Origin: Candidatus Gastranaerophilales bacterium
GTDB lineage: Bacteria > Cyanobacteriota > Vampirovibrionia > Gastranaerophilales > Gastranaerophilaceae
DNA: 57,387 nt
Reading direction: 5' to 3'
Assembly (NCBI GenBank): GCA_944324285.1
Contig: CALUVR010000015.1
Location: 1-57,387 of the forward strand
Shown here: positions 1-7,959 of the stretch, piece after piece
How positions within the stretch are numbered: position 1 is the stretch's first letter
Layout of the letters: each line of letters opens with the position of its first letter
Notes under the pieces: model-generated
Told to the model about the DNA's origin: nothing
Databases searched by the model: none
Seen by the model: only the letters and a program-made list of their open reading frames with translations
Position numbers and translations under genes: made by a program

Positions 1-270
1 AATGTTTTTGCACACAACAGAGATGACCATTCAAAGAATTTTTCTTTTCTTTTTAATGATACAAAAAAAGAATGGCATTTATCTCCTGCGTATGATTTGA
101 CTTATAGTTTTTCATTTAATGGCGAACACGCAACTACGATTAATGGTGAGGGTAAAAATCCGACTTTAGATGATATTTTAGCTGTTGCAAAAAATATAGG
201 GATTAAGGAAAAATTTGCAAAAGGTATTGCATCAGATATTAAAGAAAAATGTTCAAAATTATTCAATTAA
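1..270 (+). CDS. hipA: HipA-type serine/threonine kinase, C-terminal fragment
   Basis: This is the last 89 codons of a gene entering from the left edge; the start lies outside the window. The reading frame opens with the HipA catalytic-loop motif NRDDHSKNFSF, followed by the metal-binding PAYDLT motif and a short helical tail. HipA-family kinases are the toxin half of HipBA toxin-antitoxin pairs and phosphorylate targets such as glutamyl-tRNA synthetase. Most of the N-lobe and any HipB partner are not visible, so whether this is a complete toxin or a HipA-like orphan cannot be judged. No terminator is obvious after the TAA. Confidence 0.85.
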   Translation, partial: NVFAHNRDDHSKNFSFLFNDTKKEWHLSPAYDLTYSFSFNGEHATTINGEGKNPTLDDILAVAKNIGIKEKFAKGIASDIKEKCSKLFN

Positions 271-399
271 TCTCATCTTTTTGTGTATTTAATCTTTGAA
301 CAGAAGTTTCTTTATAAGTAGATTTCAGTATGCATCACTAAAGTATTAACAATTTTTAATGTATTAAACAAAGCCTGTTAAGAAATTTGTTATAAAATA

Positions 400-408
400 T
401 GTTATAAT
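400..408 (+). promoter_or_regulatory. Extended -10 promoter upstream of the DUF2971 gene
   Basis: TGTTATAAT is an extended -10 (TGn plus TATAAT) 22 nt before the start at 431. It is followed by a GAGGAG ribosome binding site at 415-420. No convincing -35 box is seen, as is usual for extended -10 promoters. Confidence 0.5.
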
Positions 409-430
409 AGGATAGAGGAGTTTATGAAAA

Positions 431-1348
431 ATGATTGATTATGACGGATTACTGAAAAAAATTCCTAGGGTAAAAAAAATCCTTGATGACGGTGCTAATA
501 CAAACCTTTACCACTATACAAAACCGGAAAAGCTACTTAGTATCCTTGAATCCGGTACCATAAGGTTTTCAAACGCCCTCTATCTTAACGATAAGGAAGA
601 AGTGACGTATTCATACAAACTGATTGTCAATCTTATTGATGAAATGCAAAACCTCAATGCTGATTTGTTTGGCAGAATTAAAGAACACTTTTATAAAAAA
701 TACAAAAATATAGTTGACGGGAATGACAACTTTTTAAACAAATACGAGTATTACACAATTTCATTTTCAACTGACAGCGATAACCTTACGCTCTGGAACA
801 ACTATTCTAAAGGGCAAACCTATACCGGTTATAATATCGGCTTTTGCAAAAAAGATTTAATTGCTGATATGGAAAAACAAGGGTTTCACTCGGTTTACGG
901 AAATATCATCTACACTCACGAAACCCAGATTACTATCCTCAAACTCATTTTTGAAAAATGGAACAGGGAATTTGAAAAACACCTGAAACTTAAACACACT
1001 CGCAAAAACTTTGAAAAACAGCAGGATATATTGTTTGAACTGATTGATATCTTAAGCATAATAAGTTTATTTTTTAAAAACCCTTATTTCAAGGATGAAA
1101 AAGAATACCGAATAATTTTTATAAGCCATTTCAGTCCAAGCACATATAAACAAACCAAAATTTTTGAAAAAAACGGACTTTTTATTCCATACATTGAATA
1201 CAGGTTTTTAAAGCGGACAGTAAGTTCTATAAATATTGGTCCGACGCTGGATGAAAATATTTTCTACACAAGCACCTGCCGTATGCTGGCAAATTTCGGC
1301 TATGAAAAGAAAACCATTAATCGTTCAAAAATTCCGTTGAGATATTAG
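431..1348 (+). CDS. DUF2971 domain protein
   Basis: 305 residues. The N-terminus carries the DUF2971 hallmark: LYHYTKPEKLLSILESGTIR (about residues 26-45), then a LNDKEE stretch, with further conserved segments around SFSTDSDNLTLWNNYS. The family is widespread in gut bacteria and phages, often near defence or mobile genes; its biochemical role is unknown to me. No signal peptide or membrane segment is seen. The start follows GAGGAG with 10 nt spacing; an ATG 7 nt upstream is closed by an immediate stop. Its 3' end overlaps the convergent kinase gene by 4 nt. Confidence 0.8.
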   Translation: MIDYDGLLKKIPRVKKILDDGANTNLYHYTKPEKLLSILESGTIRFSNALYLNDKEEVTYSYKLIVNLIDEMQNLNADLFGRIKEHFYKKYKNIVDGNDNFLNKYEYYTISFSTDSDNLTLWNNYSKGQTYTGYNIGFCKKDLIADMEKQGFHSVYGNIIYTHETQITILKLIFEKWNREFEKHLKLKHTRKNFEKQQDILFELIDILSIISLFFKNPYFKDEKEYRIIFISHFSPSTYKQTKIFEKNGLFIPYIEYRFLKRTVSSINIGPTLDENIFYTSTCRMLANFGYEKKTINRSKIPLRY

Positions 1349-1779
1349 GCATCAGTATCAAAGAAATTATGGATTTCGCGCTCTGCCGAGGCGGTGTCAT
1401 CTGAGGAGTGTATGAGATTGAAGCGCTTTTGTCCCGGCGCGAGGTCCTGACGTACTGATTTTTTGAGCGCATTTGCAGCTTCAATGGCGTCCTCTCCGCC
1501 AATTAATAGCGCACGAATTTTACCTGATTGCAAAAAATCAATCCACTCCGAAAAAAACGGTTTATCTTTATGCCGGATATAATTTCCTTCAAGTTTTTTT
1601 CTCGGTGCAACACCCTCCCACTGCTTTAGCACATCAAGTTTTTTCTCGGCAATTCTTTTCATAATAATTTCGTCGAGTTTACGATTGAACGAATCCGGTT
1701 TCAGCATAACAAAAGTTTTTTCGTAAGCTTGAAATGACGGGGTATAACGGTTATTAAAATTTTGGGAAAATGTAATCAT
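1345..1779 (-). CDS. ndk: Nucleoside diphosphate kinase, divergent short form
   Basis: 144 residues from the chosen ATG; a longer upstream extension is hydrophobic and unlike the family. Nucleoside diphosphate kinases transfer the gamma phosphate between NTPs and NDPs through a phosphohistidine. Visible family motifs are TFVMLKPDS (KPD motif), HKDKPFF, and the active-site segment NLIHSSDDTASAEREI, whose His is the expected catalytic residue. The loop that usually reads PGTIRGDFG before the active site is shortened to APGQKRF, so one or two nucleotide-binding residues look replaced. The gene is divergent from dut, a sensible pairing in nucleotide metabolism. Its upstream sequence has a TATATA hexamer 6 nt from the ATG and no Shine-Dalgarno. 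Confidence 0.8.
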   Translation of the reverse strand: MITFSQNFNNRYTPSFQAYEKTFVMLKPDSFNRKLDEIIMKRIAEKKLDVLKQWEGVAPRKKLEGNYIRHKDKPFFSEWIDFLQSGKIRALLIGGEDAIEAANALKKSVRQDLAPGQKRFNLIHSSDDTASAEREIHNFFDTDA

Positions 1780-1785
1780 TACATT

Positions 1786-1791
1786 TATATA
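1786..1791 (-). promoter_or_regulatory. Candidate -10 element for ndk (leaderless spacing)
   Basis: On the minus strand TATATA ends 6 nt before the ATG at 1779, which would put the transcription start at or next to the start codon. It is one of a set of such spacings in the window, and the weakest hexamer of that set. Confidence 0.35.
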
Positions 1792-1873
1792 ATACAGGGA
1801 AAAGAAATTTTTTGCTAACTTTATGATAAGATTGAGAAAGAAAAGAGTTTGATTAATGAAATAGGGGGGCAAA

Positions 1874-2311
1874 ATGACTGTGTTAAAAATAAAACGACTG
1901 GCGCACAACAGGTTTGTGCCGGAATACAAAACAGAAGGTGCTGCAGGAATGGATTTGTGCGCGGCGATTACGGAGCCTGTTACATTAAAACCTTTAGAGA
2001 GGGCACTTATCCCGACAGGTTTGAAAATAGAACTTGAACACGGCTATGAGGCTCAAATAAGACCGAGGTCAGGACTTTCGATTAAGCACGGAATTACTTT
2101 AATCAACTGTGTGGGGACAATTGATGAGGATTACCGCGGAGAGGTGTGCATTCCAGTTGTGAACCTTTCCAACGAAACCTACACAATCCAGCCGGATGAA
2201 AGAATTGCACAGATGATTATCGCGCGTGTTGAACAGGCTGAAATTGACGTTGTAACAGAACTCACGGAAACCATGAGAGGGGCAGGCGGATTTGGTTCAA
2301 CAGGCAAATAA
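1874..2311 (+). CDS. dut: dUTP diphosphatase (dUTPase)
   Basis: 145 residues, the usual length for trimeric dUTPases, which hydrolyse dUTP to dUMP and PPi and keep uracil out of DNA. All five family motifs are present in order: GAAGMDLCA (1), RPRSGLSIKHGI (2), GTIDEDYRGEV (3, with the catalytic Asp), RIAQMI (4) and RGAGGFGSTGK (5, the C-terminal arm that closes over the substrate). The start has an AGGGGGG ribosome binding site 5 nt upstream. The gene is monocistronic, ending at a strong hairpin terminator. Confidence 0.97.
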   Translation: MTVLKIKRLAHNRFVPEYKTEGAAGMDLCAAITEPVTLKPLERALIPTGLKIELEHGYEAQIRPRSGLSIKHGITLINCVGTIDEDYRGEVCIPVVNLSNETYTIQPDERIAQMIIARVEQAEIDVVTELTETMRGAGGFGSTGK

Positions 2312-2341
2312 AAAAGCCTTCTTAAAAAGAAGGCTTTTTTA
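2312..2341 (+). terminator. Rho-independent terminator after dut
   Basis: Perfect stem AAGCCTTCTT / AAGAAGGCTT with a 4-nt loop and a run of six T. Confidence 0.9.
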
Positions 2342-2363
2342 TTTATTATAAGAAGAAGGAAAT

Positions 2364-2549
2364 TTATTTTTCTTTTGATGTAAATACCGAAATTCCTTTC
2401 AGATTATCAACATCAAAATTCGTTCTTATTAAATTATCAAATAAATTCGGTTCCTGCTGTTTTTCAACCTGATTTTGATTTTTCCAGTAATCTTTATCAA
2501 GCTGCGGGAACCCGTGCGGTTCAGGTATATTACTGTTGAATTCAACCAT
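2364..2549 (-). CDS. Small hypothetical protein, 61 aa
   Basis: A short polar frame beginning MVEFNSNIPEPHGFPQLDKD, with no membrane segment or recognised domain. Support for it being real is an AAGGA ribosome binding site 8 nt before the ATG and its position in an otherwise empty gap between the dut terminator and the GH57 gene. Function unknown; it could also be a spurious frame. Confidence 0.45.
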   Translation of the reverse strand: MVEFNSNIPEPHGFPQLDKDYWKNQNQVEKQQEPNLFDNLIRTNFDVDNLKGISVFTSKEK

Positions 2550-2636
2550 TTTACAAATCCTTATTTTATGTATACTATAACGTCCCTAATTCCAAAATTC
2601 TTTAGTATTTATCTTGATTTTTTACAAATTTTTACA

Positions 2637-4871
2637 TCAATCACGTTTTATATTTAATAACATTTCATTCGGGATGAAAACTTCATTAACCCCTACACGA
2701 GCATTTACAAAAACAAATTCCAAAATTTCGTTATATGCAACATCCAGAGAATTAAACGGAATTTTTAAATCAATAACCTTATCAAAAACCGCCTCAATAT
2801 CACGCGGATCCTGCAAAACCCAAAGGTTATTCGGAATAGCTTTTATAAGCCTCAGAAATCGTAATTTTCCTTCACTTATTGAAATCTGAATTTCGTTATG
2901 AAATTTTTCTTTTGCTACAGGTAGAATTTTTTCTGTTTTATTGATTAATCGGACAGGAGAAAGTGAATGTTTTTTGTTGGAATTTCTTGTATAAATATAC
3001 ATCTGATAAGTTTTTTTCAAAAATTCCGGATTATTTTTTATATAATCATTCACAAAAAATCTCAGGTAGAGATTATCTCTGTCATACCCGAAACAGATTT
3101 TATCAAAGAATTTATTTTCTTTTAACACAGGACCGTCAGGTATTGATATACATCCTGCGTTAAGCCATGAATTATCATCAGGTTTATCTTTGCCGTCGAG
3201 GATAGGAGTTATTTCGCCTTTCGGGTATCGGGAAGGTCTTGCAGCAGTTGCAGATAACGGGCTATCGAGATACTCAGGCGCCTCCAGTCCGAGATAAACG
3301 TAAATATTTTTCAAATGTTCTCTGAATAAATAGTCAAAAATGTTATCGCGTCCGGAGTCGTTAGGTTCGCCGTACCACCAGAACCAGTCGCTGCCTTCTG
3401 CTATGAAAAGTTCACGGCGGGCAATTTCTATATTCGGATTATAGGGATTTTTCTTCACGTAATGAGCAAAATCATCCCGCACCTGTTTTAGGTAATTCCA
3501 CGCAAGATTTTTTAACGGTTCATCTATCCAGAGTTTAAAATTTCTGTTAATCCACGAGCCTGAGGCAATCGTTTTCAGGGATTTATGATTTTTTTCTTTT
3601 TCCATATAATCGCTGATTAAAACGGTTTCCAGAGAATCATCCTTTTCAATAAGTTCATAGAGAGTTTTCAGGAAAGTTATGCCGTCATTCGGATAATTTT
3701 CCCAGCAGTTTTCTCCGTCCATAGCGATTGTAAGAATGTGGTTTTCATCAGGAGAAGAGAGGAGTTTGCTCTGCATAACTTTTATTCTGTCATATAAATC
3801 ATTCGCAGCAAAAACAGAATCATAATTCGGATATTCAAAACTCAAAAGGTTGGAAATAAGCGAATTTCTGAAAATCATTTTCAATCCGTTTTTATATTCA
3901 TAAGACTTTAAAAGGTGGTAAGGATCTTCCAGATACCCTTTAAAATCTCTTACAAATTCAAAGTTAATAGATTCAGCGAGAATTCCTTCATCAGAAATAG
4001 ACCATTCAGCCCCTGCTTTTTTAAACAAATCCAATTCTTTCGGGCTGACACAGTGTTCAGACGGCCAGATTCCGCGCGGGCGTTTCCCGATGAGTTCTTC
4101 AATCCTGTCGAGTGCGGAAACTGTCTGTATTTTTGCATCCAGCGGCATTTTTAAATCAACCGGCAGTCCTTCTTTATCCGATATTTTAATACTTTTTATA
4201 TCAAGCAAAATCGGAACTATCGGATGATAATAGGGACTGGTTGTAATCTCTATTTTACCTTCTTCCACATATCTTCTGTAGGCAGGGATAATGCGTCTTA
4301 TGATATCACGCTGAATTTCAATGATTTTTTCTCTGTCTTTGAGGGTATAGCCTTTTCCTTTTTTGAATAATTTTTTCAATTCAATGTATTCATTTTTATA
4401 GGAAGGATCAAACCACGCAAGATTAAAAAGCGCCATTAAATCAGAATATTCCTCATCGGAGAATGCGTTGATATCGGCTTCCGCCATAGTTTGGCGTTTC
4501 TGGAAAAGTCTGTTGTACTCTTCATAGGGATAAATCATTGTGCGGTAATTTGAATCGAAAAAGTTATTCAGAATAAATTCTTTATCGTCCGCGGTCAAAT
4601 CTTTTATATCGGTCACAGTGAGCCTTGAATGCAAATCGTGCATACCTTTTTCTCCGTAATCAATAAACGCATCCAAAAGCACCGGAACAACGTTAAAATT
4701 CAGTTTAATATTTTTAAAATTATCAAGGATAGTGACCATATCAAGATAATCTTTAACAGCGTGGAGCCTTGTCCACGGCATTAAATAATCCCCTTCCGGA
4801 GTCAGCTGGTATACAGGCTGGTGCATGTGCCAGTAGAATGCTATGGATAATTTTTTATTTTGGCTCATCAT
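2637..4871 (-). CDS. Glycoside hydrolase family 57 (alpha-amylase/amylopullulanase type)
   Basis: 744 residues. GH57 enzymes hydrolyse or transfer alpha-glucans such as glycogen and starch with retention. The conserved regions are present: HMHQP (residues 15-19), GIWPSEH (267-273), WSISDEGIL with predicted nucleophile Glu295, and IAMDGENCWE with predicted acid/base Asp385. An EGSDWFWWYGEPND segment follows, then a C-terminal beta-rich part of about 170 residues that resembles a carbohydrate-binding or DOMON-like domain. There is no signal peptide, so it probably acts in the cytoplasm on glycogen or maltodextrins. The exact specificity (amylase, pullulanase or transferase) cannot be told from motifs. 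Start: ATGATG pair preceded by GGAG at about 11 nt. Confidence 0.9.
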   Translation of the reverse strand: MMSQNKKLSIAFYWHMHQPVYQLTPEGDYLMPWTRLHAVKDYLDMVTILDNFKNIKLNFNVVPVLLDAFIDYGEKGMHDLHSRLTVTDIKDLTADDKEFILNNFFDSNYRTMIYPYEEYNRLFQKRQTMAEADINAFSDEEYSDLMALFNLAWFDPSYKNEYIELKKLFKKGKGYTLKDREKIIEIQRDIIRRIIPAYRRYVEEGKIEITTSPYYHPIVPILLDIKSIKISDKEGLPVDLKMPLDAKIQTVSALDRIEELIGKRPRGIWPSEHCVSPKELDLFKKAGAEWSISDEGILAESINFEFVRDFKGYLEDPYHLLKSYEYKNGLKMIFRNSLISNLLSFEYPNYDSVFAANDLYDRIKVMQSKLLSSPDENHILTIAMDGENCWENYPNDGITFLKTLYELIEKDDSLETVLISDYMEKEKNHKSLKTIASGSWINRNFKLWIDEPLKNLAWNYLKQVRDDFAHYVKKNPYNPNIEIARRELFIAEGSDWFWWYGEPNDSGRDNIFDYLFREHLKNIYVYLGLEAPEYLDSPLSATAARPSRYPKGEITPILDGKDKPDDNSWLNAGCISIPDGPVLKENKFFDKICFGYDRDNLYLRFFVNDYIKNNPEFLKKTYQMYIYTRNSNKKHSLSPVRLINKTEKILPVAKEKFHNEIQISISEGKLRFLRLIKAIPNNLWVLQDPRDIEAVFDKVIDLKIPFNSLDVAYNEILEFVFVNARVGVNEVFIPNEMLLNIKRD

Positions 4872-4995
4872 AAAAAATTTTACTCCGTTTAAAATAATTA
4901 TATCATTTAAATAAAATTTTGGAATAAAAAATTTAGTAAAGAGTGAAGGGGCGATTTAGTTGAGAAGTCGAACATGTGAATGGGTGTTCATTTAA

Positions 4996-5175
4996 CCCCC
5001 TCTCTTTCTGGGAGAGGGACTCGTTGGACGAGGGAGGGTAGAAAATAAAACCCTCCGGCGCATTCGCACCACCTTCCTTTACAAGGGAGGTAAATCGTAT
5101 TCCCTCACCCCTTGAGGGAGAGGGTAGAATTTGTTAATGAGCGTCAGCGAATTTACAAATTCGGGTGAGGGGTGG
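4996..5175. repeat. Interspersed palindromic repeat, family A
   Basis: The 372-bp gap between GH57 and aroC is mostly repeat. This block contains CCTCCGGCGCATTCGC, then the hairpin CCTTCCTTTACAAGGGAGG, then CCCTCACCCCTTGAGGGAGAGG. The same modules recur at 7426, 7591, 14738, 36586, 36977 and 41211. Confidence 0.8.
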
Positions 5176-5195
5176 ATTTCCTTGAAAAGTCGAAC

Positions 5196-5240
5196 GGGTG
5201 AATGGTTGAAAGAATAATGAGGAACTTATTATTGTTGAAC
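5196..5240. repeat. Interspersed repeat, family D (partial)
   Basis: GTGAATGGTTGAAAGAATAA followed by a GGAACTTATTATTGTTGAAC-like end. Longer copies of this unit occur at 37031-37157 and 41441-41566. Confidence 0.7.
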
Positions 5241-5243
5241 TAT

Positions 5244-6302
5244 TTACCCTTCAATTTTTAGTAAACATTCCTCTATGCTGTCACCGCCGTATTTGAGGAG
5301 AAGTTCATTTGCAAGAACACAGGCAACACGTGATTCAATTACAACGGCACAAGCCTCCACCGCACATGTATCCGAGCGCTCAAAATGTGCTTCCGACGGG
5401 TGTCCGGTTGCACAGTCCACTGATTGTAAAGGCTTTAAAAGTGTTGGTATAGGCTTCATCACGGCAGTAACCACAATATTTTCCCCGTTGGAAATTCCGC
5501 CTTCAATTCCGCCCGCATTATTGGTTTTGCGCACGATTTTGCCGTCCTCCGTAAAAATTTCGTCGTGGAATTCGCTCCCCTTCATTTTATATGCGTGATG
5601 ATTTCCGATTGCAACCGATTTCACAGCGGGAACACTCATTACAGCCTGCGCAATCCGTCCGTCCAACGCCCTATCCCACTGTACATAAGAGCCCAACCCG
5701 ACAGGAACATTTTCATATAATACTTTAATCTTTCCTCCGAGTGTATCGCCTGCAGATTTTGCCATATCAATTTCTTTATGAAACTCTTCTTCTGTTTTCG
5801 CATTTCCTATTTGAAGAATTTGCGAGGAACCCTTTATTCCGAACTGGTTTAAAAACAGTTTTGCGACAGCGCCGACTGCAACTTCTATGGCAGTTTTTCT
5901 GGCGCTTGAACGTTCAAGAATATTTCTCAAATCTTTTTGATTATATTTGACGCTTCCCGCATAATCTGCATGTCCTGGGCGGTATGTTGTAAAAGATTTT
6001 TCAGAGGTAACATCTTTCGGATCAGCACTCATAATCTTCTGCCAGTTTTCAAAGTCTTTATTTTCAATAACAAGCGTAACAGGCGCACCGAATGTTTTGC
6101 CAAAACGCACTCCTGACAAAATCTCAACCGTATCTGCTTCAATTTTCATTCTGCCGCCTCTGCCGTAGCCTCCTTGGCGACGACTAAGCTCAGCGTTTAT
6201 AAAATCCGTATCTATTTCAAGATTTGCCGGCAGACCGTCAATTATAGCTGTTAAACATTTCCCGTGGCTTTCGCCCGATGTCAAAAATCTGAATTTTTCC
6301 AT
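5244..6302 (-). CDS. aroC: Chorismate synthase
   Basis: 352 residues, the typical length. It catalyses the last step of the shikimate pathway, EPSP to chorismate, and needs reduced FMN. Signature stretches are GESHGKCLTAIIDGLP near the N-terminus, RRQGGYGRGGRMKIE, FGAPVTLVIEN, the RSSARKTA segment with the conserved arginines, and GGIEGGISNGE near the C-terminus. aroK and aroB lie 18 kb away, so the pathway is scattered. No Shine-Dalgarno is seen; a TAAAAT hexamer sits 6 nt from the ATG. Confidence 0.97.
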   Translation of the reverse strand: MEKFRFLTSGESHGKCLTAIIDGLPANLEIDTDFINAELSRRQGGYGRGGRMKIEADTVEILSGVRFGKTFGAPVTLVIENKDFENWQKIMSADPKDVTSEKSFTTYRPGHADYAGSVKYNQKDLRNILERSSARKTAIEVAVGAVAKLFLNQFGIKGSSQILQIGNAKTEEEFHKEIDMAKSAGDTLGGKIKVLYENVPVGLGSYVQWDRALDGRIAQAVMSVPAVKSVAIGNHHAYKMKGSEFHDEIFTEDGKIVRKTNNAGGIEGGISNGENIVVTAVMKPIPTLLKPLQSVDCATGHPSEAHFERSDTCAVEACAVVIESRVACVLANELLLKYGGDSIEECLLKIEG

Positions 6303-6308
6303 ATTGTT

Positions 6309-6314
6309 ATTTTA
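6309..6314 (-). promoter_or_regulatory. Candidate -10 for aroC with leaderless spacing
   Basis: TAAAAT on the minus strand, 6 nt before the ATG at 6302. Confidence 0.45.
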
Positions 6315-6340
6315 GCATAAATTTCAGTTATGTGAAGATA

Positions 6341-6370
6341 AAAAAGGAGGCATCTTTTGCCTCCTTTTTT
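6341..6370 (-). terminator. Terminator after the ROK kinase
   Basis: Stem GGAGGCA / TGCCTCC flanked by A and T runs. It lies just past the minus-strand ROK gene and upstream of aroC; its symmetry would let it act in both directions. Confidence 0.85.
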
Positions 6371-6373
6371 ACT

Positions 6374-7327
6374 TTAACTTTCAATAAGTAAACTTGCACC
6401 GATGACGCCTGCAGTGTTTCCGAGCTGTGCAGGAACAACTTCCACCGTGTCACCTGCAATCTTCATTGAGCGTTTTTTCAGGGTTTCTTTTAGCGGTGTA
6501 AAGAGAATATCTCCGGCTCCAGCGACCCCGCCGCCGATTATAATTTTTTCAGGGTTTAAAAGATTCACGACGCTTGCAAGTCCTATTCCGATATATTCAC
6601 CCATTTTTGTGTAAATTCTTCTTGCAACGGCATCGCCTGCTTTTGCGGCTTCTGCAACTATGAATGGAGTTATATCGTTGCCGTTAGCCATTTCGCGGTA
6701 TTTTGTTGATTTCCCGCCCATAATGTATTCTTCTGCCATAGCAACGATGGAAGGACCTGAGGCAAAGGCTTCAAGACATCCTGTATCTCCGCAGCCGCAT
6801 ATAGGACCATCGTGCATTTGAAGTTTTATGTGACCGATTTCACCTGCAGCGTTTGATGCCCCGCGGACAAGTTTCCCGTTTACTATTAAGCCCGAACCAA
6901 TTCCGGTTCCGACAGTGATACAAATTAAGTTTTCGCAGCCCTTTCCTGCACCAAAATTTAGTTCACCCAATGCCGCGCATCTTACGTCGTTATCAATTCT
7001 TGTCGGAATATGGAATTCATCTTCTATCATTTTTGCAAGAGGGATTTCCACCCAGCCTGGAATATTTGTGATTAATCTTACAATCCCTGATTTAAAATCA
7101 ACCTGACCAGGTAATCCAAAGCCGATACCTTCAATATCTTTTGGCGATAATTTTGTTTCCGTAAGCAGGTCGCGTATTGCCTGTTTCATATTATTAACAG
7201 TGTATTCATAACCCATTTCCGCACGTGTCGGAATAGTATCCGAGTATCCGATTTTACCGTTTGAATCAACCAGTGCTATCTTGACGTTTGTTCCGCCAAC
7301 ATCAATTCCAATTCTGTTTTTAACCAT
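6374..7327 (-). CDS. ROK-family sugar kinase (glucokinase type)
   Basis: 317 residues. ROK kinases phosphorylate glucose or other hexoses with ATP. Seen: N-terminal phosphate loop GIDVGGTNVK, the second ATP loop ITVGTGIGSGLIVNG, the EIGH segment, and the zinc site CGCGDTGCLEA that defines ROK proteins. The C-terminal IIIGGGVAGAGD motif completes the fold. There is no N-terminal helix-turn-helix, so it is an enzyme rather than a ROK repressor. With the nearby GH57 enzyme it suggests handling of glucan-derived glucose. Start: AGGGAG ribosome binding site about 8 nt upstream. Confidence 0.92.
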   Translation of the reverse strand: MVKNRIGIDVGGTNVKIALVDSNGKIGYSDTIPTRAEMGYEYTVNNMKQAIRDLLTETKLSPKDIEGIGFGLPGQVDFKSGIVRLITNIPGWVEIPLAKMIEDEFHIPTRIDNDVRCAALGELNFGAGKGCENLICITVGTGIGSGLIVNGKLVRGASNAAGEIGHIKLQMHDGPICGCGDTGCLEAFASGPSIVAMAEEYIMGGKSTKYREMANGNDITPFIVAEAAKAGDAVARRIYTKMGEYIGIGLASVVNLLNPEKIIIGGGVAGAGDILFTPLKETLKKRSMKIAGDTVEVVPAQLGNTAGVIGASLLIES

Positions 7328-7360
7328 TATTCTTACTCCCTTTTCTTTTCAAGTCGTACT

Positions 7361-7366
7361 ATTATA
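7361..7366 (-). promoter_or_regulatory. -10 element for the ROK kinase
   Basis: TATAAT on the minus strand about 34 nt upstream of the ATG, with a normal ribosome binding site downstream. No strong -35 is seen. Confidence 0.4.
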
Positions 7367-7425
7367 ATATGACAAACATACTTAAATATGAATTAATCCG
7401 TAAAAATTTTTATATAATAAATTAA

Positions 7426-7516
7426 ACTCTCCGGCGCTATGCACCACCTTTCTTTACAAGGGAGGTAAAGTATATTCCCTCGCCCCTTGAGGGCGAGGAG
7501 GTGGCGTGAGGGGTTA
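7426..7516. repeat. Interspersed repeat, family A
   Basis: Starts CTCTCCGGCGCTATGC and includes the hairpin TTTCTTTACAAGGGAGG and CCCTCGCCCCTTGAGGG. Confidence 0.8.
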
Positions 7517-7590
7517 ATAGTTACAGAGATATAAAAGCCCAAAGCCGCTATGAAAATTTTTCCTTTCTGATATCATCGTGACAAAAAAAT

Positions 7591-7680
7591 CCCTCCGGCG
7601 CTAACGCGCCACCTCCCTTTACAAGGGAGGCAAACCATATTCCCTCGCCCCTTGAGGGAGAGGAGGTGGCGTAAGGGGCT
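7591..7680. repeat. Interspersed repeat, family A (best-preserved copy)
   Basis: CCTCCGGCGCTAACGCGCC, hairpin CCTCCCTTTACAAGGGAGG, then CCCTCGCCCCTTGAGGGAG and AGGAGGTGGCG. The GGCGCTAACGCGCC part is itself near-palindromic. Confidence 0.85.
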
Positions 7681-7682
7681 TA

Positions 7683-7738
7683 AAAAACTTGATTTCCGCA
7701 GAAGCTTTAATCAGTTTTTCTAAGCTTCCGGAATGACG
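7683..7738. repeat. Interspersed repeat, family C (partial)
   Basis: Ends TTTTTCTAAGCTTCCGGAATGAC. The GCTTCCGGAATGAC end recurs at 46689-46829 and 47493-47620, and inverted at 36822-36956. Confidence 0.7.
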
Positions 7739-7802
7739 TGGCTATGTTCGGAACTTTTACCATCACCCCACCTTTACAGGGGGAAGAGTCCAAAATAGAT
7801 AC

Positions 7803-7875
7803 TAACAGGGAACTACTGAGCTGTGCAAAGGTTCCTCTGTATACCTTGTGCAGACGGTCTAGGTAGTGACTGTTA
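7803..7875 (+). ncRNA. Structured element, possibly a diverged copy of repeat family B
   Basis: Outer stem TAACAG-GGA-ACTAC (7803-7816) pairs with GTAGT-GA-CTGTTA (7863-7875). Inside is an 11-bp hairpin, CTGTGCAAAGGT (7821-7832) with ACCTTGTGCAG (7843-7853), closed with one bulge and two wobbles. It lies 85 nt upstream of the next gene. The CTCTGTATACCTTGTGC part resembles repeat family B, so it may be a repeat relic rather than a leader RNA. Confidence 0.3.
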
Positions 7876-7959
7876 AGAGGTAATAAAATTAAAACTTAAT
7901 CAGCACTTGCAAATTTTTTTTGTTTGATTAACAATAATCAGCGGAAAGAAGGCGATTTT

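Noticed and set aside
1849-2037. Second plus-strand frame over the start of dut
   Set aside because: Fully overlaps dut, which has all five dUTPase motifs and its own ribosome binding site.
7803-7875. A riboswitch for the transglycosylase-like gene
   Set aside because: The element folds well but shares a segment with dispersed repeat family B and matches no riboswitch class I know; kept only as a low-confidence structured element.
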